This document shows, piece by piece, positions 27,371 through 37,934 of a DNA stretch of 64,000 nt. The position numbers were made by a program, and so were the translations under genes. Origin of the DNA: Candidatus Peribacteraceae bacterium (GTDB lineage Bacteria > Patescibacteriota > Gracilibacteria > Peribacterales > Peribacteraceae); contig JAQVVD010000001.1 of the NCBI GenBank assembly GCA_028699155.1, positions 29,603 to 93,602 on the forward strand, in the 5' to 3' direction. How positions within the stretch are numbered: the stretch's first letter is position 1; every line of letters starts with the position of its first letter. The notes under the pieces are model-generated. The model was given only the letters and a program-made list of their open reading frames with translations. It was not told the DNA's origin and made no database searches.

Positions 27371-28876
27371 GTGAGTAAGGTATGTTTGATCATTATCGAC
27401 GGATTCGGCGTCGCGCCTCCCGGCCCGGGGAATGCGCGAAGCCTTGCGAACCTCCCCACCATTACACGCCTGGAACGAGAGGTTCCCAGCGTGATCATGC
27501 AGGCCTCCGGCCATGCTGCCGGATTGCCCGAAGGCCAGCAGGGCGCCAGCGAGCCGGGGCACCTCGTCATCGGTGCGGGCCGTATTATCTGGCAGCCTCT
27601 GGAGGAAATTAACCTTGCGGTCCGTTCGAAGAAATTCTTCCGGAACGCCGTACTCGTTGACGCATGCAAGCGCGCTGCGAAGAAGCACACAACATTGCAC
27701 ATCGTCGGAGTTTTTTCGTACGGCGGAGTCCATGGCCATGTGGAGCATTGGCAGGCGCTCATTGAATTAGCTGAGAAACACGGCGTACAGCAGATTGCAT
27801 TGCATCTCATCGGCGATGGCCGTGATGTCCCCAAGCAGCAGTTCTGCGAAGATTATGCCAAATTCCAAAAGTTCCTCTCCAAGCATCCGGTCGCGAAACC
27901 AGCTTCACTGATCGGAAGGTACTATGCGATGGATCGCGATAAGCAGTACAAAGACCGCACCAAACTTGCGTACGATCTCTACACGGATGGCAAGGGGCAA
28001 AACGTTACGGATCTCTGCAAGGGGGCGAAGGAATGGTATGAAAAGGCGCCGGAGAAGGAGAAGACCGATTACTACATCAAGCCGCTCAGGGCTCCCGATT
28101 TTGTGCCGATGGAAGCAGGCGATACGGTGATCGGCGTCAATTTTCGCACCGACCGCATGTTCCAGATCGTGCATGCGCTGGAGAAGAAAGATTTCAAGGA
28201 GTTTACGCGGCCTGTCCGTGTGAAAGACGTAGTGTGCATGGGGCCGTACTCCGATCATTTACCGATAGCGTTCCCTGCACCCAAGGCAGACAACACACTG
28301 GGGGAAGTTGTGTCCAAAGCGGACCTGAAACAATTGCGCATCGCGGAGACCGATAAAATGGCGCATGTCACGTTCTTCTTCAATGCGCAGCGCCAGGAAC
28401 CTTTCTTCAGAGAAGATCGCATCATGGTTGAGTCGCCCAAGGTTCCCAATTTTGCTACGGTGCCCGAGATGAGCGCGGATGAACTTACCGATCGCCTTAT
28501 TGAGGAAGTCAAAGCCGAGAAGTACGCTCTCATCGTTGCGAACTACGCGAACCCCGATCTCGTCGGGCACGGGGCGAATATTCCCGCGGCGGTCATTGCA
28601 TGCGAGACGGTGGACCGGAATCTTGAGCGATTGCTCCCAGTGCTCGAAGAGCATGGATATGAATGGATTGTCACATCGGATCATGGACACATCGAAGATA
28701 TGCTCCTTTCGGATGGCAGTGTTTCCCCCAGTCATACGACCAATCCGGTACAGACATTTGTGCACTCCGGCAAGTTCCCCACAGCCGCATCACTTAAAGG
28801 GAAGAGCGGCATCAAAGACCTTGCTCCGATGGTACTCACCATGATGGAGGTCCCGATCCCGAAGGAAATGCAGTAG
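27371..28876 (+). CDS. gpmI: 2,3-bisphosphoglycerate-independent phosphoglycerate mutase
   Basis: VCLIIIDGFGVAPPGPGNA...GLPEGQQGASEPGHLVIGAGR...GDGRDVPKQ...RTDRMFQIVHAL...NYANPDLVGHGANIPAAVIACETVDRNLERLL...TSDHGHIEDML. Confidence 0.95.
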   Translation: MSKVCLIIIDGFGVAPPGPGNARSLANLPTITRLEREVPSVIMQASGHAAGLPEGQQGASEPGHLVIGAGRIIWQPLEEINLAVRSKKFFRNAVLVDACKRAAKKHTTLHIVGVFSYGGVHGHVEHWQALIELAEKHGVQQIALHLIGDGRDVPKQQFCEDYAKFQKFLSKHPVAKPASLIGRYYAMDRDKQYKDRTKLAYDLYTDGKGQNVTDLCKGAKEWYEKAPEKEKTDYYIKPLRAPDFVPMEAGDTVIGVNFRTDRMFQIVHALEKKDFKEFTRPVRVKDVVCMGPYSDHLPIAFPAPKADNTLGEVVSKADLKQLRIAETDKMAHVTFFFNAQRQEPFFREDRIMVESPKVPNFATVPEMSADELTDRLIEEVKAEKYALIVANYANPDLVGHGANIPAAVIACETVDRNLERLLPVLEEHGYEWIVTSDHGHIEDMLLSDGSVSPSHTTNPVQTFVHSGKFPTAASLKGKSGIKDLAPMVLTMMEVPIPKEMQ

Positions 28877-28889
28877 TTCTGCTTCTTCA

Positions 28890-29258
28890 TCATGTTTCCC
28901 CTTTTTCATTCATCGTACGTTCTATCTCTATGCGGGTTCCGCGATGGATTCCCCATGGCAGCATTTTTGCGCCTGTCGCGTGCAGCACCTGCGCTATTTC
29001 CTGCGTCGTTCCTCCCACTTCGATAATGCCCATATTCAGGTGCGCTTCCATGGTCATTCCGGGGAATCTTCGGCGCAAATCTTCCATGATCGGCGCAATT
29101 TGTTCCCGGCATTGCTCCGTGTATTCCTCCAGGGGCAAGTCCACCATTCTCGGCGTGGGGAATGCCAATTCCACCGCATGTTGCTCCCGTTCCTCTGGCG
29201 GGAGAGCGAATGGCGCTGTCCCTATGTGCGTCATTGTTGTCTCTGGCGATGTAGTCAT
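28890..29258 (-). CDS. Hypothetical protein
   Basis: 122-aa ORF; MTTSPETTMTHIGTAPFALPPEEREQHAVELAFPTPRMVDLPLEEYTEQCREQIAPIMED. Confidence 0.5.
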   Translation of the reverse strand: MTTSPETTMTHIGTAPFALPPEEREQHAVELAFPTPRMVDLPLEEYTEQCREQIAPIMEDLRRRFPGMTMEAHLNMGIIEVGGTTQEIAQVLHATGAKMLPWGIHRGTRIEIERTMNEKGET

Positions 29259-29441
29259 GATTTGACTGTATAGTCATGCCTGTTCGTACTTCAATATCTC
29301 TCTCTTTTCATTTTCTCAGAGCCTTCTTTACGATCTTGTGCCATTTTCAGTTCCTGCGGAATGTATAGAAAACCAATCCGGAATGTAAAGCATATTTGTA
29401 TTTACTGGCACTGTACGCACAGCTTCGGGTAGTGTTGATCT

Positions 29442-30797
29442 ATGCAGGAGATTACATTTCGTTCTCCAACGTTCTTCGATGATGCGGCTGCGCATGCCGA
29501 TCGGCATGCGCATCTGATCATGATTGCGACGAAACCCGATATCATCAAACAGGTTCCGCTCTACAGGGAGCTCCGGAAGCGCGGGCACCTTGTGCTCCTC
29601 GGCCATACCGGGCAGCACTACGATGAGAACCTGAGCGGCGGGATGCTGAAAGAGTTTGGCGTGGAACCGGATTTTAACCTGAATGTCCGCGGGGCGATGC
29701 ACGAGGTTGTCAGCCAGATTATCGGTCGCCTCGGTGCCGTGATCGGGGAACTGAAAGCGCGCGGCAAGATTGTCATTCCCTACGTGCATGGCGATACCAC
29801 GACTGCGATGGCCGCCAGCAACGCGGGGTACTGCCACATGTTTTCCTCCGTACATGTGGAGGCGGGGATTCGAACTCTTACTCCAGCGTTTCACGAATGG
29901 AAAATGGAAAATGGAAAATGTCTGTCTGCCGGTCAGACAGGGGAAATTAGTACAGATGTCGGAGCGTGGAGAGAATTTCTTATGGATCGGAATAACTGGA
30001 AGCGCGGATCGCAGGAGCCGTATCCGGAGCAGTTCAATACCCGCTGTAGCGAGACTGCGACGGGCGTACACCTTGCTCCCGTGGAACTTGACAGAGAGTT
30101 CATTCTGAGTGAGGGATTCGCCGAAGACCGCATCTTCGTCGTCGGCAACTCCGTTGCCGACGCGACGCACGATGCGCTTACGCGCATCGATACATCCACG
30201 GTGTTCGAGCGCCATCCGGAACTGGCAGGCGGTGATTTCGTTCGTTTCTGTATCCACCGCCGCGAGAACTGCGTCTCCGAGCGGCGTTTCCGCGCGATTT
30301 ACGGTGCCATGAAGGCGCTCGTAGAAGAGGGGCGCACAGTGCTCCTTATCAACATGATCCAGACGAAGAAAGCATTCCAACTCTTCGGGTTGGAGAAGGA
30401 TGTGCAGCAGCTCGCACAGAAGCACAGCAATTTCGTCCTCTCGGATGTATGGTCCGAGTACGGCGATGTGATCGCGGCTATGAGCCGCGCGGCCGTCTGT
30501 GCAACCGACAGCGGTTCCATGCAGGAGGAAATGAATGTGATGGGCGTGCCGTGCGTCACGCTGCGCTTCGGTTCCGACCGCAGCGAGTCCGCCATGAACG
30601 GCGGCAACCTCATCGCGCCGCCGATTGATGCGGACGTGATCAGGAAGATCATCGCATATGCATGGGATAACAAGGAAATGCGCAAAGCCCCCAAGCTCTA
30701 CGGCGAGGATGTCAGCGCCAAGTGCATCGATGCCGTGGAGCAGGTACTCGCGAAGGGCGAAGTGTTCCGCGGCGAAGAGGAGCGTTTGAACATTTAA
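29442..30797 (+). CDS. wecB: UDP-N-acetylglucosamine 2-epimerase
   Basis: MIATKPDIIKQVPLYRELRKRGHLVLLGHTGQHYDENLSGGM...VHGDTTTAMAASNAGYCHMFSSVHVEAGIRT...TDSGSMQEEMNVMGVPCVTLR. Confidence 0.92.
   Translation: MQEITFRSPTFFDDAAAHADRHAHLIMIATKPDIIKQVPLYRELRKRGHLVLLGHTGQHYDENLSGGMLKEFGVEPDFNLNVRGAMHEVVSQIIGRLGAVIGELKARGKIVIPYVHGDTTTAMAASNAGYCHMFSSVHVEAGIRTLTPAFHEWKMENGKCLSAGQTGEISTDVGAWREFLMDRNNWKRGSQEPYPEQFNTRCSETATGVHLAPVELDREFILSEGFAEDRIFVVGNSVADATHDALTRIDTSTVFERHPELAGGDFVRFCIHRRENCVSERRFRAIYGAMKALVEEGRTVLLINMIQTKKAFQLFGLEKDVQQLAQKHSNFVLSDVWSEYGDVIAAMSRAAVCATDSGSMQEEMNVMGVPCVTLRFGSDRSESAMNGGNLIAPPIDADVIRKIIAYAWDNKEMRKAPKLYGEDVSAKCIDAVEQVLAKGEVFRGEEERLNI
29896..29950 (+). repeat. Heptad repeat TGGAAAA x3 plus CTGTCTGCCGGTCAGACAG palindrome inside wecB
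   Basis: AATGGAAAATGGAAAATGGAAAATGTCTGTCTGCCGGTCAGACAGGGGAAATTAG, translated EWKMENGKCLSAGQTGEIS. Confidence 0.85.
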
Positions 30798-30814
30798 GCT
30801 ATACTGCTTACAAC

Positions 30815-32248
<1,434 letters not shown>

Positions 32249-32706
32249 GGTGCGTTTGGCGTTTTGTTGGACGTGCATTTGTCGCCATTCTGCTGTTGCA
32301 GGACTGTGTGTGCCTGTTGCAGTTGTGCGTGAATTTGCGCGAATGCCCCGATGAGCTTCGCTTCTCCTGTCGTTTCGGGTTCACGGTCATGCATTGCACG
32401 GAACTTTTTTGTGAGTGTTGCTGCGATGATGTCTGCCTGCTCTACATTGTTCACATTTTTGATGCCGATGTGCTCCAGCATTTTGCTTACAGTCTGCATC
32501 ATCGTCTCGAGCCTTGCCGAAGCTGCTGCCGGGTCTCTCTCATGGAGAGCGCATAACTTCCGAAAATCCGTTGAGCGTCTGATCAGAGCGTTCTCTGCCC
32601 ATTCCATCGGTTTCATAACCATGTGCGCATTGTAAGTCGTATGTTTGGTATGTCAATGTTTCTGTACAGAGCTGCGTTTTGCTGTTGCGTTTGCTATGCT
32701 GTGCCA

Positions 32707-34518
32707 ATGCAGCATCCCCGCGGCATCGTCATTGTAGATTTCGGAGGACAATATGCGCACTTAATTGCAAGCCGAATCCGGCGCATGGGTGCTTATGCGG
32801 AGATCAAGCCGCCGGAAACTCCGTTGGAAGAATTCCGCAGTGCTGCCGGCATCATCCTCTCCGGCGGGCCGCAGAGCGTGTATGAGAAAGGGAGTCCGCA
32901 GGCCGATCCCGGTATTCTTGCCCTCGGTATCCCCGTGCTCGGGCTCTGCTACGGTCTTCACTGGATGACGCAGGCGCTGGGCGGCGAGGTGAAACCCGGC
33001 AAGGTCAAGGAATACGGCAAAACACCTATTCGGGTCGTAGAGGGGGGCGGTGATCTTCTGCGTGATTGCGCGAACGGGTGCACGGTCTGGATGTCGCATG
33101 GCGATGAAGCGGCAAAACTTCCGGAGGGTTTCACTCTCACTGCGACATCCGATGCCTGCAAGCATGCGGCGTTCGCGGATGCATCGCGCAAGCTCTTCGC
33201 ATTCCAGTTCCACCCGGAGGTGACGCACACGGAGCACGGGGAAGACATGCTGCGACGGTTCGTTGCCCTCTGCGATGCGGAGCCCTGGTCCATCGAGAGT
33301 TACGCCGAGCATATCTCTGCGCAGATCAAACAAGAGGTCGGTGATCGCAAAGTCTTCATGCTCGTTTCCGGCGGCGTGGATTCCACGGTTGCGTTCACGC
33401 TCCTCAACAAGGTGCTCGGTCAGGAGCGCGTGCAGGGGTTGCTGGTTGATACTGGTCTCATGCGCAAGAACGAGGTGGCCTCTATTCAGGAGGCATTCAA
33501 GCCGCTCAGGATCACGAACTTGCGCATCGAAAATGCTTCCGATGAGTTCTTTGCGAACCTGAAGGGTGTCTACGATCCGGAGGAGAAGCGCCGTATCATC
33601 GGCAATACGTTCCTTGCTGTCCAGAAGCGCGTGAGCGAGGAGATGGGACTGACAGCCGCAGGCGGTTGGATGCTCGGGCAGGGGACCATCTATCCCGATA
33701 CCATCGAGACGGGAGCGACCCAGCATGCGGATAAGATCAAGACGCATCATAACCGCGTGGAAGCAGTGCAGCAGATGATCGAGCAGGGACTGGTGATTGA
33801 GCCGCTCAAAGACCTGTATAAAGACGAAGTGCGCCGCCTTGGCGAGGAACTTGGTCTCCCCCATGAACTCGTGTGGAGGCACCCCTTTCCGGGTCCGGGA
33901 CTAGGGGTGCGTATCCTGTGTGCAAAGGAGGCAGATACTGTAGAAGAATTCGACATTCGAAATTCCTACCTTGCCGGCAGGCAGGTGGAATTTGAATTTT
34001 CCGTGTTGCCTGTCCGGTCAGTCGGCGTACAGGGGGATGGCAGAACCTATCGGCATGCACTCGCGTTCTTTACAGGGCAGAGTGCCGTTCCTCATGAGAT
34101 GCTCACGCTTGCGACTACCATTCCCAATACCAATCGTGAGGTCAATCGTGTGCTGGTGTGCACGTCACAGTCCACACTGCCGGAGTTCGTCTTTTCCCCC
34201 GGCTACCTCGCGCGAGAACGTGCCGATCTCCTGCGCGAAGCAGATGCGATTGTCGATGCAGAGATGCGCGATGATGCAGGCCTCTACCAGCGTATCTGGC
34301 AATTTCCTGTTGTCCTCCTTCCATTCGGCACTTCCGAGGGCGGGCAATCCATCGTGCTGCGTCCCATCGAATCCATCGATGCGATGACCGCGAGCGCTGC
34401 CAGCCTGCCGCCTGCGATTCTGCGGAGGATGACGGAGCGGCTTCTCGTACTTGCAGGCATTGATCTTGTTTTCCTGGACCTCACGAGCAAGCCGCCCGGA
34501 ACGATTGAATGGGAGTGA
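32707..34518 (+). CDS. guaA: GMP synthase (glutamine-hydrolysing), long eukaryote-like form
   Basis: GIVIVDFGGQYAHLIASRIRRMG...GGPQSVYEKG...GLCYGLHWM...MLVSGGVDSTVAFTLLNKVLG...HPFPGPGLGVRIL...VRSVGVQGDGRTY...DLTSKPPGTIEWE. Confidence 0.96.
   Translation: MQHPRGIVIVDFGGQYAHLIASRIRRMGAYAEIKPPETPLEEFRSAAGIILSGGPQSVYEKGSPQADPGILALGIPVLGLCYGLHWMTQALGGEVKPGKVKEYGKTPIRVVEGGGDLLRDCANGCTVWMSHGDEAAKLPEGFTLTATSDACKHAAFADASRKLFAFQFHPEVTHTEHGEDMLRRFVALCDAEPWSIESYAEHISAQIKQEVGDRKVFMLVSGGVDSTVAFTLLNKVLGQERVQGLLVDTGLMRKNEVASIQEAFKPLRITNLRIENASDEFFANLKGVYDPEEKRRIIGNTFLAVQKRVSEEMGLTAAGGWMLGQGTIYPDTIETGATQHADKIKTHHNRVEAVQQMIEQGLVIEPLKDLYKDEVRRLGEELGLPHELVWRHPFPGPGLGVRILCAKEADTVEEFDIRNSYLAGRQVEFEFSVLPVRSVGVQGDGRTYRHALAFFTGQSAVPHEMLTLATTIPNTNREVNRVLVCTSQSTLPEFVFSPGYLARERADLLREADAIVDAEMRDDAGLYQRIWQFPVVLLPFGTSEGGQSIVLRPIESIDAMTASAASLPPAILRRMTERLLVLAGIDLVFLDLTSKPPGTIEWE
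33945..34002. repeat. Heptad/palindromic insertion inside guaA (AAATTCG flavour plus TGCCGGCAGGCAGG core)
   Basis: AGAATTCGACATTCGAAATTCCTACCTTGCCGGCAGGCAGGTGGAATTTGAATTTTCC; arms are imperfect reverse complements. Confidence 0.8.
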
Positions 34519-34710
34519 TGTTTTGTCGGAGAGAACACTGTCTTCCGCCTCGTCTGAAATGCGTTTGAGTCGCTACGCTTTTTCGGCTCCGCTCAATGCC
34601 TGTTTCGTTGTCGCATGGAACACGGAGAAGTCTGAAATACTATGCTTTTTCCTCTTCCTGCCAACCAATTGAGGTATACTGCGCACTCTCCTTTTTTCTA
34701 CAGTATTTCT

Positions 34711-35280
34711 GTGCAATCCAAGCCACTGACTGAATCCGAGCTTCTCGCGCTCGTCCGGCAAGCCCAGGAAGGCGATACTGCCGCTTTTGGGAAGGTGTAT
34801 GACCATTTTTTCGATTCGGTCTATCGCTACGCGGCATTCCGACTGCCGGAAGCGGTCTGTGAAGATTTGGTGGCGGATGTCTTCGTGAAAGCATGGGAGA
34901 AGCTTCACACCTACAAAGCGCGCAAGCAGGTGCCTTTTGGCGCGTGGCTCTTTCGCATCGTGCGGCATACCGTCATCGATGCGTATCGTCGCCATCGCGA
35001 GTACGAGGAAGTTCCCGAGAACATGGAGGATCCTGACGCGCTCAATCGCGCCGAATCCAGGGTCAAGAGAGAACATTTGCTCAGGGTGATGCGTGGCGCA
35101 ATGGATCGCCTGCCTTCTCGTTACCAGGAAGTGCTGCATCTCTCCTACGTTGCGGACCTGCCGCACAGTGAAGTTGCCCGCGTGCTGCGTACCAGCGAGG
35201 GGTCTGTGCGCACTCTCAAGTTCCGGGCGCTCAAGAAACTCGAACAGGAATTACCCAAAGATTTGAATGAAACAGTGTAA
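34711..35280 (+). CDS. RNA polymerase sigma factor, sigma-70/ECF family
   Basis: LVRQAQEGDTAAFGKVYDHFFDSVYRYAAFRLPEAVCEDLVADVFVKAW...LPSRYQEVLHLSYVADLPHSEVARVLRTSEGSVRTLKFRALKKL. Confidence 0.9.
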   Translation: MQSKPLTESELLALVRQAQEGDTAAFGKVYDHFFDSVYRYAAFRLPEAVCEDLVADVFVKAWEKLHTYKARKQVPFGAWLFRIVRHTVIDAYRRHREYEEVPENMEDPDALNRAESRVKREHLLRVMRGAMDRLPSRYQEVLHLSYVADLPHSEVARVLRTSEGSVRTLKFRALKKLEQELPKDLNETV

Positions 35281-35294
35281 CAAATGCCCTTCTC

Positions 35295-37283
35295 GTGCGT
35301 TCTATCCTATGCAAACGGATGTCTGCTGAGTCGCGCCTCCATCGGCTGCAGATTGCCATGGCTCCGAAACCGGGGGTCAAAACACGTGTGCGCAGCAGGA
35401 TTTTTCAGCAGATAGAAGCCCCGAAATCGCTCCTGAGCCTCTCGTCTCAGCTCACGCCGTCTTCTGCGGCGCGTTCCCGCCTGTGGCAGCGGGTTTCTGC
35501 CGCTCTTTCCTGCGGTACTCCGGAAACCGTCTGGCAGAAGATACGCGATCTTCTCTCGCCCCAGTCCGGGGTGCAGGAACATCTGCGTGCGCGGCTTCTG
35601 AACGCACTCTCGCCGGTGGAATACCGGAACCCGTATGCCCGTCTGAAATGGGTTGCTGCGGTAGCGGTTGTCGCGATGATCGTACATGCCAGCCCATCTC
35701 TGTTCCTGACCACTCCGACCGTTGCAGATTCCAAGGTGCTCCTCATCCCAACCCGGGGACAGGTGTCGATATCCGTGGGGGATTTGTGGCAGGATGTCTA
35801 CGAGGAGATTGTGGTTGAGCCCGGCATGCGGGTGCGCACCTACGATGGCGAGGCCAGCATTCTGTACCACGATGATGCGGTTATTCGCCTGGGTACAGAG
35901 ACGATGTTCATCGTCCATAGCACGCGGGAGGAAGGTGATCGGTCGGATGCTACGCAATTCTCCCTGATAGAAGGGCGCGTATGGTTGCAGGGGTTGATTC
36001 CACCAGCCGTTCCCGGCGTTACTGTCGCTATGCGCGATGGAAGCGTGACTGTCCATGAGGCGAGCGTCTCGATCGAGGAGCAGCAGGATGCAGGATTCCT
36101 GGTGAAGGTGTGGGATCGCAGCGTCGCTCTTTCCTACAATCAGGGGGAGTCGATGCTGATGATGGGGGAGCAGACACAGCTGCGCGCGAGCGGCGCCCCT
36201 CTCATCAAGAAGATTCCAGATGCGCAATTCAACGAGCCGTGGGCGCTCCAGAACTTGCAGAAGGACGCCGTACATCGTCGTTACATTTCGCATCTGCAGC
36301 ATGAGCGGCGCATAGCTGCAGCCGGCATTCTGCCTACGTCGAACTGGTACTCAGTTAAGCGCGTGGCAGAATCCATGGATGTACTCTTCTCTGTCAGCAG
36401 CGAATCGCGCGTGCAGAAACGCCTGCAGCAGGCTACCGTTCGCCTGAATGAGGCGGCGGCGCTCCTCACGGAAGGGGCGGATGCGACATCGCCGCTGGAA
36501 GACTTCCGCGATACGCTCCTGAGCCTTTCCTCCGGCACCGGTGGAAATCTGGAGGAGCAGGCGCTCATCCAGCAGTCGGTTGCAGAGACGATTTCGGCGG
36601 TTGCTGCATCGCTTCCTGGAGAGGACAGTTACGTTCTCAAGCGAGCGGTTCTGGAGGTCGCTGCCGACCTGCCTAATGGTTTGATTACGCCGGAGCAAGC
36701 CCAAACAGTTCTTCTTGTGGATTCTCTGGCTTCTCTGGATGCTCTCGTGAAAGGAGGTGATGCTTCGACAGTCGAGGAGGCCTGGCTGGCATTGCAGCCG
36801 TACCTTGGTCTGTTGGATGACTCCAGCGACGTGCTTGATCCGCAGGCACGCAAAGAGGCGAAATTACTGCTTGCCCGGCTTGCCAGTGAAGTGGACGACA
36901 CAGGAGACATCAGATCCTCCCTGAATCCTGAGATACTCAGTGATATTGTTGCATATCTGCCAGCACGCCCCAGTGTGGTGGCGCCGATGCTCTCCGAAGA
37001 GCAGGTAGCCGGCGTCATTCAGTCGATCCTTGGTCGCATCTATGCGTTCAAGATGCCTCGCTCACGCGAGAACCAATTGCATCTGGAACTCACGGCACTC
37101 GAAACGCACAATGAGCGAGGTCGGTTGCTGCGCTCTCTCTACAATGCGCTGCCAGAAGACTCCGCGCTGCGCGAGCGCACGCGCAAAGAGCTTATGCAGC
37201 TCCGTTGGGAGAAGGCTGCAGAGCAGTACGTGCGGGAGCAACAGCGGCAGCGAGAGACCGCAACCGGCGCCACCAGTCTCTAG
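35295..37283 (+). CDS. Membrane-anchored FecR-domain protein (candidate anti-sigma/regulator), long C-terminal region
   Basis: LKWVAAVAVVAMIVHASPSLFLTT TM; GQVSISVGDLWQDVYEEIVVEPGMRVRTYDGEASILYHDDAVIRLGTETMFIVHS...IEGRVWLQG FecR-like; immediately downstream of the sigma factor. Confidence 0.7.
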   Translation: MRSILCKRMSAESRLHRLQIAMAPKPGVKTRVRSRIFQQIEAPKSLLSLSSQLTPSSAARSRLWQRVSAALSCGTPETVWQKIRDLLSPQSGVQEHLRARLLNALSPVEYRNPYARLKWVAAVAVVAMIVHASPSLFLTTPTVADSKVLLIPTRGQVSISVGDLWQDVYEEIVVEPGMRVRTYDGEASILYHDDAVIRLGTETMFIVHSTREEGDRSDATQFSLIEGRVWLQGLIPPAVPGVTVAMRDGSVTVHEASVSIEEQQDAGFLVKVWDRSVALSYNQGESMLMMGEQTQLRASGAPLIKKIPDAQFNEPWALQNLQKDAVHRRYISHLQHERRIAAAGILPTSNWYSVKRVAESMDVLFSVSSESRVQKRLQQATVRLNEAAALLTEGADATSPLEDFRDTLLSLSSGTGGNLEEQALIQQSVAETISAVAASLPGEDSYVLKRAVLEVAADLPNGLITPEQAQTVLLVDSLASLDALVKGGDASTVEEAWLALQPYLGLLDDSSDVLDPQARKEAKLLLARLASEVDDTGDIRSSLNPEILSDIVAYLPARPSVVAPMLSEEQVAGVIQSILGRIYAFKMPRSRENQLHLELTALETHNERGRLLRSLYNALPEDSALRERTRKELMQLRWEKAAEQYVREQQRQRETATGATSL

Positions 37284-37349
37284 CGCTTCTTCCTTGACCA
37301 GCATAGCGCCTCCTCTGCAGACTACACGCACTCTTTCCTCCTGTTTCCT

Positions 37350-37910
37350 ATGTACGTTCTTACAGAATTGAAGCCGGGTCGGGCGGTGCAGCTCGATGGC
37401 GAGCCCTATCTGATTGTTACTTCCCAGTTTGGAAGGAAGAGCCAATCGAAGGCGAATATGCAATGCAAGCTCCGAAACCTGAAGACAGGTGCGATTATTT
37501 CACGCAATTTTCAGGGCAGTGAAATGGTGGAGCCTGCAGATGTCGGGTACAGGCGCGTGCAGTACCTCTACGGCGACGGATCGTCTTTCACTTTCATGGA
37601 TCTGGAGACCTATGATCAGTTCTTTCTCGGGAAAGAGATCATTGGAGATATTGCTCTTTACCTTGTGGACGGGCAGGAGGTGGATGCCCTGACATTCGCA
37701 GGGACGCCCATAGGGATTCAGCTCCCTTCAACGGTGAATTTGAAAGTCGTGGAAACGATTCCCGGCGTGAAGGGTGATACTGCATCCGGCGGCGGCAAGC
37801 CGGCGAAGCTTGAGAGCGGGCTCACCGTCACGGTGCCGCTCTTTGTCAATGAGGGGGATACGGTCAAAGTGAATACTGACACCGGGACGTATATGGCTCG
37901 GGTGGAGTAA
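37350..37910 (+). CDS. efp: Elongation factor P
   Basis: LKPGRAVQLDGEPYLIVTSQFGRKSQSKANMQCKLRNLKTGAIISRNFQGSEMVEPADV. Confidence 0.93.
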   Translation: MYVLTELKPGRAVQLDGEPYLIVTSQFGRKSQSKANMQCKLRNLKTGAIISRNFQGSEMVEPADVGYRRVQYLYGDGSSFTFMDLETYDQFFLGKEIIGDIALYLVDGQEVDALTFAGTPIGIQLPSTVNLKVVETIPGVKGDTASGGGKPAKLESGLTVTVPLFVNEGDTVKVNTDTGTYMARVE

Positions 37911-37934
37911 TGGAAGAAGCTTAAAGATCGCACA

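Noticed and set aside
29862-29885. tRNA T-arm-like string GGGGATTCGAACTCTTACTCC
   Set aside because: It encodes the conserved HVEAGIRTLTP motif of WecB and no tRNA cloverleaf surrounds it.
32761-33882. 373-aa minus-strand ORF
   Set aside because: Antisense to guaA.
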